From Entophlyctis helioformis (lineage: Eukaryota > Chytridiomycota > Chytridiomycetes > Chytridiales > Chytriomycetaceae): a DNA stretch of 17,813 bases. Below the pieces are notes generated by a model, which did not search any database, was not told the origin of the DNA, and saw nothing but the letters and a program-made list of their open reading frames with translations. This document shows positions 1 through 10,000 of this stretch, in pieces. The stretch covers positions 1 to 17,813 of the forward strand of contig JAHLKH010000353.1 in the NCBI GenBank assembly GCA_025526915.1, given 5' to 3'. A program made the translations under genes and the position numbers. The stretch's first letter is position 1. Each line of letters begins with the position of its first letter.

Positions 1-58
1 TTTTCTGCCAACGCCACCAGCGCGGCTTCCAGATCCACGGCCAGCGTTGTTGTTGTTG

Positions 59-89
<31 letters not shown>

Positions 90-2067
90 TTGAGCCGCTA
101 CCGGCCGAGGTGGGCGTGTCAGCTGCATTTGACATTAAAGCATCGTCTGCAAGCTGCTGCAGGACCAAAGACGTATCCATGTCTTGCAGCTCGTCCATGG
201 CAAGCGCTTCCAATATCGGCTCAAACTCGGCAACCGAGTCGGCCAAGTTGTGGTTCGTGCTGCTGATGGTGCTGCCATTTGCATCCGGCAAGCTTGGCAA
301 GTGAACGGCAGTTGTCACCGAATGTGGTGGGCCGATCGACCGTCGACGTGCGATTCTTGGATTGGCTGATGAAAACGAAGATGCAGAGCCCGATGCAGAC
401 GACGAGGCGGTTGATGCTGACAGCGGCCAGATGGATCCTTCTCCGGATGGTGGAGCAGGGCTGACAGCGAATGGGCCATGATGGCCATCCGGTCGGTCAT
501 CCATGTTGGAAAGTTGGTCCAGATCATCTGAAGATGTCGGTGTTGGTGTGACATCCATGCCTAGGATCTGCTGCTGAATACTCTGAAGAGCGCGGCGGCC
601 CTCCATACCGCTGCCAAAATTGGGCGAGTGGGGCAGTGGTGTGGCAGAGGGAGATGAGTGTGCTGGTTGTCTCGTCGAAAGTCCAGCCGACGAAGCGGCT
701 TGAGTCGTGTTTGGAGCGGCAGCAGTCGATGCAGTCGACGCAGTTGAACGGCCAACGGGAGCATACGGCTGAGGCAGTGACGGCATGCTGAAGTTGAGGC
801 TGTAGCTGTTTATGCTGCTCAAGGTGCTGGCGCTGTTGGTATGGCTGCCTCCGTGTCCATTGCCGAGAACTTGCATCATGTCTGTGAGGGAGGTATAGTC
901 CAGCTCGCGCGACCAGATGTGCTCCAGCGATTGCAGAAGCATCATGTGTGGATGCTCAGTGTGGTTGCTGGCTGGGCCAGTGCGACGCTGAGAGCGCCGC
1001 AACAGGGCAGCAACAAGGCCTTGGCTCGACTCGAAGGTTCTGCGAACTTGTTGGGGATTGTCCCAGCTGGGCCTGGCTGGATGGGCGTTGGGTGTAGACG
1101 CATACATGCTCTTGAGATCCATCAAGATGTCGGGCGTGGTGGAGAGCAGATGAAAGTGCGGGTATGCGCCAATGACCAGATCCAGGCGCACCTGGCCGAA
1201 CGACTTGAATCCGTGCTGCACGGCAATGTCTGGTGCAGACATGGGGCTTGTGTTGGGGCCGCCGAGATCGAGAATCTGCAGATACCTGGCGACCTTTTGG
1301 CCAGATGCGTGGACTGGACGGGTCAGTCCGAGCAAGAACTGTGCCCAGCCAAAGGTGGTGTACAGCTGCGGCTGGCTGTCGACGATCCGCCACAGCAAGC
1401 CGCGGGCATTGCCATGCAAAGCCGACGAAAGCTTATCAGTCAGCCAGATCGTGCACATGGCGAGCATGGCCACGGCGTGATATGACGCACCGGTAGAGGA
1501 AGCGCATGGCGTACGCAAACATGGTGCGGGACGTGCGAGAGACGGCCAGGATGGTGGCAAAGTCGTCGACCACATCTGTGCAGGGGCAGCAGCAGCAGTG
1601 TCAGCAGCGTCAGCGTCGGCATTTGAGCAAATGGCAGGCAGGCAATGGCACTCACGTTCAAGGACAAGGTCCCACAGCTCGTGCGGCAGCTGCAGGTCTC
1701 GGCCGACGCTTGCGCATCCGTGCGGGTCGTTGCCGTCATGCCGCACCTTGGCCTTGCCCTTTTCGCTGCGTCTGGCCTCGGCCCGGGCAGCGCTGCACTC
1801 GAGCGGCTCTGGCGGCGTCGGCATTGACGTCGGCGGCGGTTGTTGCTCTGGCGACGGCGCTGCCTGGTCAGCTCCGCCAGCGTCCACGGCGCATCGCGGC
1901 GGGCCTGTCTGCACGGCGGCGTCGGCGTCGGCGTCGGACACGGCCATGGCAGGGCGGTCCTGGTGTGTGCTGTGCGTTCTGTGCGTGCTGTGCGTGCGCT
2001 CGGCCTGCGTCTCGTCTGCGGCGTCCATCGCAGCGTCTGCAATGCTGCCGAGTGCCCGCATATGCAT
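1..2067 (-). CDS. F-box-like protein with long Ser/Asn-rich tail (3' end outside window)
   Basis: Spliced by eye. Exon 1 is 2067-1656, intron 1 is 1655-1576 (GTGAGT...CAG, internal CTGAC), and exon 2 starts at 1575. Across that intron the frame reads an F-box core: LQLPHELWDLVLE, then HVVDDFATILAVSRTSR and FLYR. F-box proteins normally bind Skp1 in SCF ubiquitin ligases and recruit substrates; that role is inferred here. Exon 3 is open to base 1 and begins with GLLWRIVDSQPQLY and YLQILDLGG, typical of the stretch after an F-box. After about 150 residues it becomes low-complexity Ser/Thr/Pro/Ala sequence, with a Ser run followed by an Asn run near the edge. The second intron is uncertain: 1486-1432 keeps GLLWR and has CTGAC beside the acceptor but a weak GTCATA donor; 1490-1376 has a GTGCGT donor but drops GLLWR. 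Both keep frame. The start is also uncertain: ATGs at 2067, 2028 and 1947 all precede acidic/Ala-rich low-complexity sequence. No substrate domain was recognised. Confidence 0.65.
46..90. repeat. Trinucleotide repeat (GTT then GCT) inside the F-box-like gene
   Basis: About seven GTT units are followed by eight GCT units on the plus strand. Read on the minus strand in the gene frame they encode a Ser run followed by an Asn run in the low-complexity tail. The tract is in frame, so length changes in steps of three would only lengthen or shorten the homopolymers. Confidence 0.9.
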
Positions 2068-2101
2068 CCAGTCGGGGTTTGCCACGACAACCTCAACACG
2101 A
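2068..2101. promoter_or_regulatory. Very short divergent spacer between the F-box-like and ECD genes
   Basis: Only 34 bp separate the most upstream in-frame ATG of the minus-strand F-box-like gene (2067) from the ATG of the plus-strand ECD gene (2102). No TATA-like element is visible. Either the 5' UTRs and promoters overlap the opposing gene, or the F-box-like gene really starts at a downstream ATG (2028 or 1947), which would widen the spacer to 73 or 154 bp. Confidence 0.5.
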
Positions 2102-4663
2102 ATGGGCTCGCATGACGAGCACGCACAGCAGCTGGCTGCAGAGCTGGCGGGCGTCGACGAGGCGGTCGCCTACCGGCTGTTCACGCTGTCGCCGCGCAGC
2201 CTGACGGGCGACGACTGCCTCGCCGTGTCGCTGTTTGCCGCCGACCTGGCGCAGCGCTTCCTCTGGCACAAGGAGCCCTTTTCGCTGGCGCTCGTCGACG
2301 GCCCTGCGCCAGCGCCAGGTGCACGGACACAAGGTGCACCGACGCCGGCCCACCTGGCGGGATCCACCCGCTTCGGCGACTCGCTCGACGACGAGTGGTT
2401 CGTCGCCTACCTGCTGTTCGCCATCACCCAGCGCTTCCCGGACCTGGTCGCCACCGTCACCGACACCGACGGCGACTTTCTGCTCATCGAAGCCGCCGAG
2501 TGCCTGCCCGACTGGCTCGATCCAACCACCAGCGCCAACAGAGTCTTTGTGCACCGAGGCCAGCTGCACATCATCCCGCCCTCTGCAACGCCGGCGCCTC
2601 CTCACTCGCCAAAGTCGCTCGACCCTCCGCCGCTGGCTCTCGAGACTGCTCTGCGTCTGATCGCCGACCCGTCTGTTCCGACGCTCGCTTCCCAGCCCAT
2701 CCAAGACGCCATCCGAGCCAAGACGAGCGCGTATCCGGCTGCCATTGCCGCCAACAAGCACCATGCACGCATCATCGTGCCGATCCGTGTCGCCCACCTG
2801 CTCGTCAACCGCCCGCAGCTCGTTGCGCAGGCTGTCGAGGCCTTTGTCACAAGAGACCCCATCTCCATGCGGCCATGCCAAACCATGCGCGCGTTCCCGC
2901 CATCCACCAACGTGACGATGCGTGCCGAGTTGACCCGCATGATGTATGCGCAGATGGAGAGCCAGCCGTTCCATGCACCGCCGCCGTTCCGCATGCCGCC
3001 CCGGTCGTCTGCCGATTTCCATGCAAGCGAGCTGGGCATGAAGCTGGTGCGTGCACCGGCGATGGCCATGTCGTTGTCGTTTGTGCATGCTGTGCTGACG
3101 ATCCAGTGCCTGCTGGCCAACAGGCGTGCGGGTTTGAGATGCTGTATCAGAGCAAGCACCTGCGACAGACATCCAGAACCATGTCTGGCGAACAGACCTT
3201 TGATGTATGCGCGTGCTGGATCTTGGATGCCTGCCGGGCACGATGCTTGATTGTGCTGACACTTGCTCGGTCTGGCTCGTGTGGCACACAGGCGTATGAC
3301 TTTGAGGCGGATCCAGAATGGCGCCGTCTAAAGGCTCGTTTGACTGAGCGTGGATTCTTCATGGTCTGTCTTGAATGGGAGCCGTCTGATTTTGGGACCG
3401 TTCTTGCTCACGCCGTGACGCTTAGGAACAAGTGGCGGGATCGCAGCTGTACCAGATGCTGGAACGCACAGCCAAGCAGCACCACTTTGATTCCAAGTTC
3501 AAGTATGTCCCTTGTTTATTCGTGCATGCCGCGACTCTCCTACCTTTGCTGATTTGAATGGCGGGCCTTTGGCGTGGCACAGAGCAACGGCCAGTACGGC
3601 TGCCAATGCGTTTGACGAGATGGACCATATCCTCAAGAACGTGGCGCTTGTGTCGGTCGAGGACCTTCCCACTGGACCTGACGACAGCGACGCGTGGATG
3701 CATCTGGATCCGGCCCACATGGACGCCGATCTTGCACGACGGATGTCCCAGATGAACCCAGACGCTGGCGGCTCGTCTCGGCAGTTTAGAGCCAGCGATG
3801 ACGATGACGATGACGATGGAGGCGGCGGCGGCGGCGACGAATCCGACTTGGATCCAGAAGAAGCCAAGGAACTCGAGCAGCTACAGTCGGTGTTCTTTGG
3901 ATTCCAGTCCTTTGTCAACCGAGAGAGCGGGCTTGACGGTGTAGAGTTTGAGTGAGTCTGCTGTGCACCGGTGCCTCGCTGGCCACAACGACTGACTCTC
4001 TCTCACACACCCGCGTTTTGCATTTTTGGCAGTGGGACTGCGGGCGATGGCGACGATCAGGATAGCGACGAGGAGCAAGGTCCAGAGCAAGATGCGGGCA
4101 TCCGGCTGGATCCAGACGTCTTTCGTCGCTACATGATGCAGGCTTTGCAATCGCCAGCATCAGCAAATGAGCCAGGGTCTGGAGCAGCGCAGCAGGAACC
4201 GCGTCGGGAATCCCGCCCTGTGCCGTCGCGACGACCTGCGTGGGCTGCTGGTGCGGCCGACAGCGATGATGACGAGAACGAGGAGGATGCCGACGCAGCC
4301 GAGCAAGAAGACAGCAAGATGCGGGCGTACATGGATGCAATGGATCGGCAACTCTTTGCAACGAAACTCGGAGGCGACTTTACGCGGCATGGAGATGAGG
4401 CGAGCACGAAGAACGACGTCGGGAGCGATAGGGATGAGGGCCATGGAGAGGGCGGCGATGACGAAGAAGATGATGATGAGGAGGATGAGGAGGATGACTA
4501 CAAGCCCGTTGATCTGGATGTCAACCTTGTCAAGAACATGCTCGAGTCGTACTCGGCGCAGCAAGGACTGTCTGGCCCAGTGTCCAACATCATGATGTCG
4601 ATGGGCATGCGACTGCCACGCCCAGACGCTGGCACAAAAGACCGTCCGACCGGCACGCGATAA
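2102..4663 (+). CDS. ECD: Ecdysoneless/SGT1 (ECD) family protein
   Basis: Six exons: 2102-3046, 3124-3204, 3292-3363, 3426-3502, 3583-3951, 4033-4663, giving 724 aa, somewhat longer than the roughly 640 aa of animal homologues. Introns are 62-87 nt, and most contain CTGAC. Family signatures are clear: near residues 97-160 a block with WFVAYLLF, RFPDLVATVTDTDGDFLLIE, LPDWLDP and NRVFVHRGQLHIIP; later LKARLTERGFF spliced to GSQLYQML; then an acidic linker (Asp/Glu runs) and the conserved C-terminal block DLDVNLVKNMLES...GLSGPVSNIMMSMGMRLP. Known ECD proteins act in pre-mRNA splicing through U5/PRP8 and in transcription and cell-cycle control; the S. pombe member is called sgt1 and is unrelated to the Hsp90 co-chaperone SGT1. 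The donor of intron 3 (GTCTGT) is non-consensus but is required to keep the conserved frame. The Gly run and Asp runs are typical linker sequence. Confidence 0.9.
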
Positions 4664-4787
4664 AGTGTAGCAATGTAGCAGTCGTCCATGCCAAGCTCGT
4701 TTGGGTTTAATGCAGTTGTTGTCGCAGGATGGCAGTCGAAAGAGAGAAGGGGAGAGGGATGAAGAGAGAGAGAAGGTGCGCATGGGA

Positions 4788-6521
4788 TCAGCCAAAGTGC
4801 TTCTGGAGCGCGATCAGCAGGTCGTGGCACGCGTCTTCTTTGGCATTGCGTTTGCTGTAGTGGGGACGCATGGACTTGGCGGACAGCGCTCCAGACCCCG
4901 AAACTGCGAGCGTGGCCAAGCAGACGTAGCCAGACCCACGCGGCGTGTACTCGAACACAGGAGCCGACAGGCCGCGTAAGCTGATGAGTGTGGTGAGGAT
5001 CGTCGTATAGGACGGGCAGTCGCGAGGGGCGTCTGGCGAGTCGACTTCACTTGTGTAGTTGTCGTCATCAGCATCCGGTCCATGAGCACTGGCCGGCCGC
5101 TTCGCACTCCCTTCAGTGTCCCTTTGAGGGAAAGATGAGTCTATCTTGCGTTTCTTGCTCGACACATCCAATCGCGATGGTTCATACCCTTGTGCATCCG
5201 ATGTCTGTTGCTGCTGCTGTTGCTGCTCGTTCGGCTGCTCGTTTGGCTGCTGTCCATTCGCAAAGAGGGCATCCAGCTCTGGATCATTGATGGTTGGCTG
5301 CAGCTCCTCGCAGGCTGTGCGTGCACACTCTTGAGCAGCATCACGCTGATTCGGGTGTTCCTGTTTTGATACAAAGCTCTTGCCGTTAAAGACCAGCTGC
5401 GCCTTGAACATGCGTCCTCCGGCCGCGTCGTCTTTGAAGATGGGGCGGTAGTTGTAGTGCGGCATGCCAAGCTGGGGATGACGTTCTGCGACTCGGGCGA
5501 GCAGATCCATATGGTCGGTGCCTTGCTTTGCGTTGGTTTGTTGATGGAGCAGCTCTCGTGACGATGGAGCGGATCTGCGTGATGGCCTCCTTGCGACTGT
5601 GCTTGCCTTGATCAGATCTGCCCTTTGGCCGACTGTGATGAGACTGGGACCTCTGGCGCGCGGACAAGCAGAGCAAGCGAGGCAAGCGAGGCAAGCGAGG
5701 CAAGCGAGGCAAGCAAGACAGCATCCAGGATTCTGAACCCACCAGCCATGAACATGTCGGCTGCCTGAACAGCGCTGTTGTCACTCGGCGGGGTGGTGGA
5801 GCGAGCGACCGAGGCGGTGCTGCTAGGGGTCCGCAGGGCATGCATGGTGCTCGATGCGTTCTTTACAATGTTGTTCACGATGGTGACTGAGTTTTTGGAC
5901 ATGAGCGCCTTGAAGAGATCCTGGTCGTTGACGACGGTCTCGAACGCGATCTTGGCCACATCCTCCTTGGCCGACTGTTTCTTCTTGTGCATCGAGTGGG
6001 TCTGTGGACGGGCGAGTCAGCGAGGAGGAGCGAGAGGCAAGAGGACGAGGGTTTGCAGGGAGAGGGTTCGCAGGGCGAGGGGCACGCACATGGAAGGTCT
6101 GGCTCTTGACCGAGACGGAGGCGCTGAATACGGCGATGCCCATCTCGTTGTAGCGTTCCGAGAACTGGTACTCTGGCATGGGCCAGCCGATGCTGCTGCA
6201 GGCCATCTGCAGCATGTTGACGAAGCCGCCCCTGGCTAAGCGGTCTTTGAAGAACGGCACACCCTGGCGCACAAAGTGGTCGACGGCCATGGTGGCGGCG
6301 GCACGCCTGGCGTCCTGCTTGCTGTTTGCGTCGTAGGCGTCGAAGCGCTGGCCGTCGACGGTGAGCGACATGCTGTGCTTGTAGGTGAGGCCGTTTGAGG
6401 TGGAGGCGGCGTTCCACACGGGCAGCGGCTTGTTGTGCTTCTGGGTGTACTCGTTGATGAGCGAGATGTGGTCGGACGCCGACAGGTGGCGCATGACAAT
6501 GTCTGCGTTGGAGAGCTGCAT
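4788..6521 (-). CDS. Protein with four double-stranded-RNA-binding domains
   Basis: Three exons: 6521-6090, 6001-5743, 5632-4788, about 511 aa. Domain 1 (about residues 17-84) has SLINEYTQKHNKPLPVW, SLTVDGQRFDA and SKQDARRAAATMA. Domain 2 (about 98-168) is split by intron 1 and ends KKKQSAKEDVAKIAFETVV. Domain 3 (about 272-341) starts MDLLARVAERHPQLGMPHY and ends QRDAAQECARTACEEL. Domain 4 (about 439-511) closes the protein with YSKRNAKEDACHDLLIAL. Each shows the alpha-beta-beta-beta-alpha pattern with a terminal basic/Ala-rich helix. Between domains 3 and 4 lie a Gln run and a nuclear-localisation-like SKKRKID. There is no helicase, RNase III, deaminase or kinase domain. Intron 1 (6089-6002) is secure. 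Intron 2 (5742-5633, GTGGGT...CAG) is inferred from frame, so the linker at about residues 230-271 is uncertain. An in-frame TGA lies about 75 bp upstream of the ATG. RNA binding is expected; the process is unknown (an RNAi partner, an mRNA localisation factor or a ribosome factor are all possible). Confidence 0.85.
5673..5717. repeat. 9-bp tandem repeat in intron 2 of the dsRBD gene
   Basis: Four perfect copies of GCAAGCGAG are followed by one near copy (GCAAGCAAG). In the preferred model they lie inside intron 2. If the intron were retained they would encode Leu-Ala-Ser repeats on the minus strand, followed by a stop codon soon after. Read as intron sequence, the minus strand is a pyrimidine-rich tract. 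Confidence 0.85.
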
Positions 6522-6690
6522 CTGAGGGGTTGCTTCTCGAGTTGCTTGTCGAGTCGTTTGTTGAGTGTGCGAGCAAGTGCGCCTTGGATGCTCTCATCGC
6601 TGAGCGTGGCCCGGCAGACGGCCGCTTGCACGCTGCGTGTGGCCGCTGCCACGCAGGGCCGCCACAGAGCACAGCACGGAGCCCTGCATG

Positions 6691-6726
6691 GTGCACAGCA
6701 GAGTGCACTGCAGAGTGCACGGCACA
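6691..6726. repeat. Three 12-bp tandem units each starting with palindromic GTGCAC
   Basis: The units GTGCACAGCAGA, GTGCACTGCAGA and GTGCACGGCACA follow each other without gaps. The palindromic core recurs exactly every 12 bp, in the middle of the divergent promoter region. Confidence 0.8.
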
Positions 6727-6974
6727 GGCATGGCATGCACCACCACCACCACCTCGCCTCGAGCAGCAGCAGCAGCAGCCGCAGCCACGGCCAAGTCAAC
6801 CACGGCCAAGTCAGCCAAGTCAACCTTGGCATGCAGCTGCCTGCCATGCGCCAGATGTCCAGTAAGCGCTGAGAGGGGATGTGGTTGGTTGCCAGGTGGT
6901 TGGCTGCGAGGTGGCTGCTGCGAGTGGCACACACGCTGATCCTGCCATGCTGCCGTGCGACTGCCTGCCATCCT

Positions 6975-7018
6975 GCCTGCCATCCGGCCATCCTGCTGCT
7001 GCCTGCCATCCGGCCATC
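6975..7018. repeat. 18-bp direct repeat upstream of GlyRS
   Basis: The 18-mer GCCTGCCATCCGGCCATC occurs at 6975-6992 and again, identically, at 7001-7018, a 26-bp offset. Additional CTGCCATCC-like fragments flank it. Confidence 0.8.
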
Positions 7019-7062
7019 GTTCTGCTCGCACACTGCGTCGTCTTCTTTCCCCACCATTCGCA

Positions 7063-7086
7063 CACTCGCACTCGCACTCGCACTCG
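7063..7086. repeat. (CACTCG)4 hexamer repeat just upstream of the GlyRS start codon
   Basis: Four perfect CACTCG units end 12 bp before the ATG at 7099, so they probably lie in the 5' UTR or at the transcription start. Confidence 0.85.
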
Positions 7087-7098
7087 CCCGCAGCCAGA

Positions 7099-10000
7099 AT
7101 GCCTGATCTCGCCGACCCGTCTGCCGCCGACCTGGCTGCCCTCGACGTGCCCGCCCTCGAGGCCGCCATTGTCCAGCAGGGCGACGTCATCAAGGCCCTC
7201 AAGTCCCGCAAGCTGCCCAAGGACGAGGTGCAGCCGTCCGTCGACCGTCTGCTGGCCCTCAAGGCCGAGCTCGCTGCCCGCATCGCCGCCCAGGGCGCCT
7301 CGGCCGCCCCCAAGTTTGACAGGCAGGCCCTCGAGTCGCTGCTGGCCAAGCGCTTCTTTGTCGCCCCGTCGTTTCTGATCTATGGCGGTACGTCCTGCTG
7401 CCTGCTGATGCCTGTTGCTGATGCTGCCTACTGCGACGGCGGCCTCTCACACCTTCCTTCCTTCCTGCCTGCCCTGTCCTCGCTCTATCCTCTGGCCTTC
7501 GCCTCGTCTCGTCTCGCCCAACCCCTTGCCCCTCCAGGCATCGCTGGTCTGTTCGACTACGGCCCGCCGGGCTGCGCTCTGCAGAACAACATCCTCAGCA
7601 TCTGGCGCCAGCACTTTGTGCTCGAGGAGGACATGCTCGAGGTCGAGTGCACCAACCTGACCCCAGAGGCCGTGCTCAAGACCTCGGGCCACGTCGACCG
7701 CTTCGCCGACTACATGGTCAAGGACTCCAAAACCGGCGACATCTTCCGCGCCGACCACCTTGTCAAGCAGGTTCTGCAGCAGCGCCTCGAGGACGATCGC
7801 TCGCTTCGTCTTGGATCCGCCGCCCCCTCGGACGCCAAGAAGGGCAAGGCCGCCAAGCCCAAGGGCACCATCCTCGAGCCGGCCGTCCGCGACCAGTACG
7901 AGCTCGTTCTCGAAACGGTGCGTCCCACGCCCTGCCATTGTCTTGTGTCCGCCCCATCCATGGCCCCCGCCCTGTTTTTCTTCCTGTGCGGCGCAGCGCA
8001 GCCCAACGGGCACTCGTGCTGACATGACTCGCTTCGCTCTTCTTCCATGCCCCGCAGCTCGACAACTACCAAGGCGACGACCTCGCCAAGCTCATCTCGG
8101 ACCTCGAGATCCGCGCTCCCGAGACGGGCAACGAGGTCACCAAGCCCGTGCTCTTCAACCTCATGTTCGACACCCAGATCGGCCCCACTGGCCAGTTCAA
8201 GGGCTTCCTGCGGCCAGAGACGGCCCAGGGCCACTTCCTCAACTTCAAGAAGCTGCTCGAGTTCAACAACGAGCAGATGCCCTTTGCCTCGGCCTCGATT
8301 GGCAAGTCGTTCCGTAACGAGATCTCGCCGCGCCAGGGTCTGCTGCGCGTCCGTGAGTTCACCATGGCCGAGATCGAGCACTATGTGCATCCCGACCGCA
8401 AGGCCCACCCGCGCTTCGACGAGGTCCGCGACACGGTCATCCCGCTCTACTCGGCCGCCGCTCAGCTCGCCGCTGCCGGCCCCACCAAGATGACCATTGG
8501 CGAGGCCGTTGACTCTGGCGTCGTCAACAACCAGACCCTCGGCTATTTCGTGGCCCGCATCTTCTTATTCCTTGTCCGCATTGGTATCGACCCTGCCCGT
8601 CTCCGTTTCCGCCAGCACCTCGCCAACGAGATGGCCCACTACGCCTGCGACTGCTGGGACGCTGAGATTCAGAGCAGCTATGTACGTCTTGGTGTCCTTG
8701 TCTGTTTCATGCAGATCATGCATATCATGCCTCCACTTGCTGACTTGCCATCTCCTTTTTTCGACGTGCTTTCTTGTGCAGGGCTGGATCGAGTCTGTTG
8801 GCTGCGCCGATCGCTCTGCCTTTGATCTGACTGCACACTCCAAGAAGACTGGCGAGAAGCTCATTGCCCGCGAGACCCTCGCCGAGCCCATTGTCCGCGA
8901 CGCTCTCCTGCTCGACATCAACAAGTCCAAGTTCGGCCCTGCCTTCAAGAAGAACGCCAAGGCTGTCCAGGGCTACTTTGAGGCTCTCCAGCTCGGCTCT
9001 GAAGACGAGTGGGACGAGGACAAGCTTGCCGAGCTTGACGCCAAGCTCAAGGCTGATGGCAAGATCCAGGTGACTGGCACGGATGGAAACGAATACACGG
9101 TCACGTCCGACATGATCAAGATCTACCGCAAGAACATCAAGATCAGCGGTGAGTGCACTGGACGGCCCTCCTGTCGCTCCCCCTGTCGCTCTCCCCTGCT
9201 CTCCCCATATCAAATCGCACACTCCTTAGATCCCTCTTTAGGCGGCGTCTCTGCAAAGAGTATGCTGCCGCCCGCTTTGCGCGGGTTGTTGAAGAGGCAT
9301 GAGTCATTGGTGTGCAAGAGTAGACTTTCCATGATCTGTTTCGGTGCAAACGCGGGTCCTGGCAGCTGCATTTGGGCCGTGTGGGTTGGACGTGCCGTTG
9401 ACTGTGCAGACTCTTGTTTGCTTGGTTGGCTGGATGTCTCGTCTACATTGTCCTTTCGGTGTAGCGTCTGTCGTTGCGGACTGTGGCCAACTTGTTGTCC
9501 ACGGACTGCAGCGGCGGGATGCCTAGCCCCCTCCATCGCAGACCACATCTTTTCCCCTCACCTCCCTTGTATGCCTATCATCCTCTCTTGTATGCCGCGT
9601 GCTGCGTCTTGCAAGATGGCTGACACCTGGATCAGTGCGCGAGTACACGCCCAACGTCATCGAGCCCTCGTTTGGTATCGGTCGCATCCTCTACGCCCTT
9701 CTCGAGCACTCCTACTACACTCGCGAGGGCGATGAGCAGCGTGCCGTGTTCAGCTTCCCTGCCGCCGTCGCGCCTGTCAAGGCTCTTGTCGCCCCCATCA
9801 GCAAGGACGTCAAGTTTGAGCCGTTTATCAAGGAGATTGTCACGTCCCTGCGCCGCAACGGTGTCGCCAACAAGGTCGACGACTCTGCCGGCTCCATCGG
9901 ACGGCGGTATGCTCGCAACGACGAGCTTGGCACGCCCTTTGCCGTCACGATCGACTTCCAGACCATTGAGGACAGCACCGTGACCCTCCGCGAGCGCGAC

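Larger units (their letters stand above)
6522..7098. promoter_or_regulatory. Divergent intergenic region between the dsRBD and GlyRS genes, rich in short repeats
   Basis: This 577-bp gene-free stretch separates two divergent ATGs. It holds the GTGCAC and CACTCG tandem repeats listed separately, three copies of GCCAAGTCA at about 6788-6822, an 18-bp direct repeat at 6975-7018, and CAC and AGC triplet runs near 6738-6780. Several open frames cross it, but all look like translated repeats with no recognisable domain. Promoter function is inferred only from position. Confidence 0.5.

Noticed and set aside
841..1485. 214-codon plus-strand frame beginning MAASVSIAENLHH
   Set aside because: Lies opposite the F-box-like exon 3, whose minus-strand frame is longer, splices to F-box residues and runs to the window edge.
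2093..3289. 398-codon minus-strand frame
   Set aside because: Antisense of ECD exon 1; Arg/Gly-rich composition typical of GC-rich shadows, with no family motif.
5875..7349. Long minus-strand frames upstream of the dsRBD gene (251-281 codons)
   Set aside because: They translate repeats of the promoter region and shadows of GlyRS exon 1; an in-frame stop upstream of 6521 separates them from the dsRBD frame.
9210..9548. 112-codon minus-strand frame inside GlyRS intron 4 as a nested gene
   Set aside because: No recognisable motif and no splice partners; better treated as chance openness.
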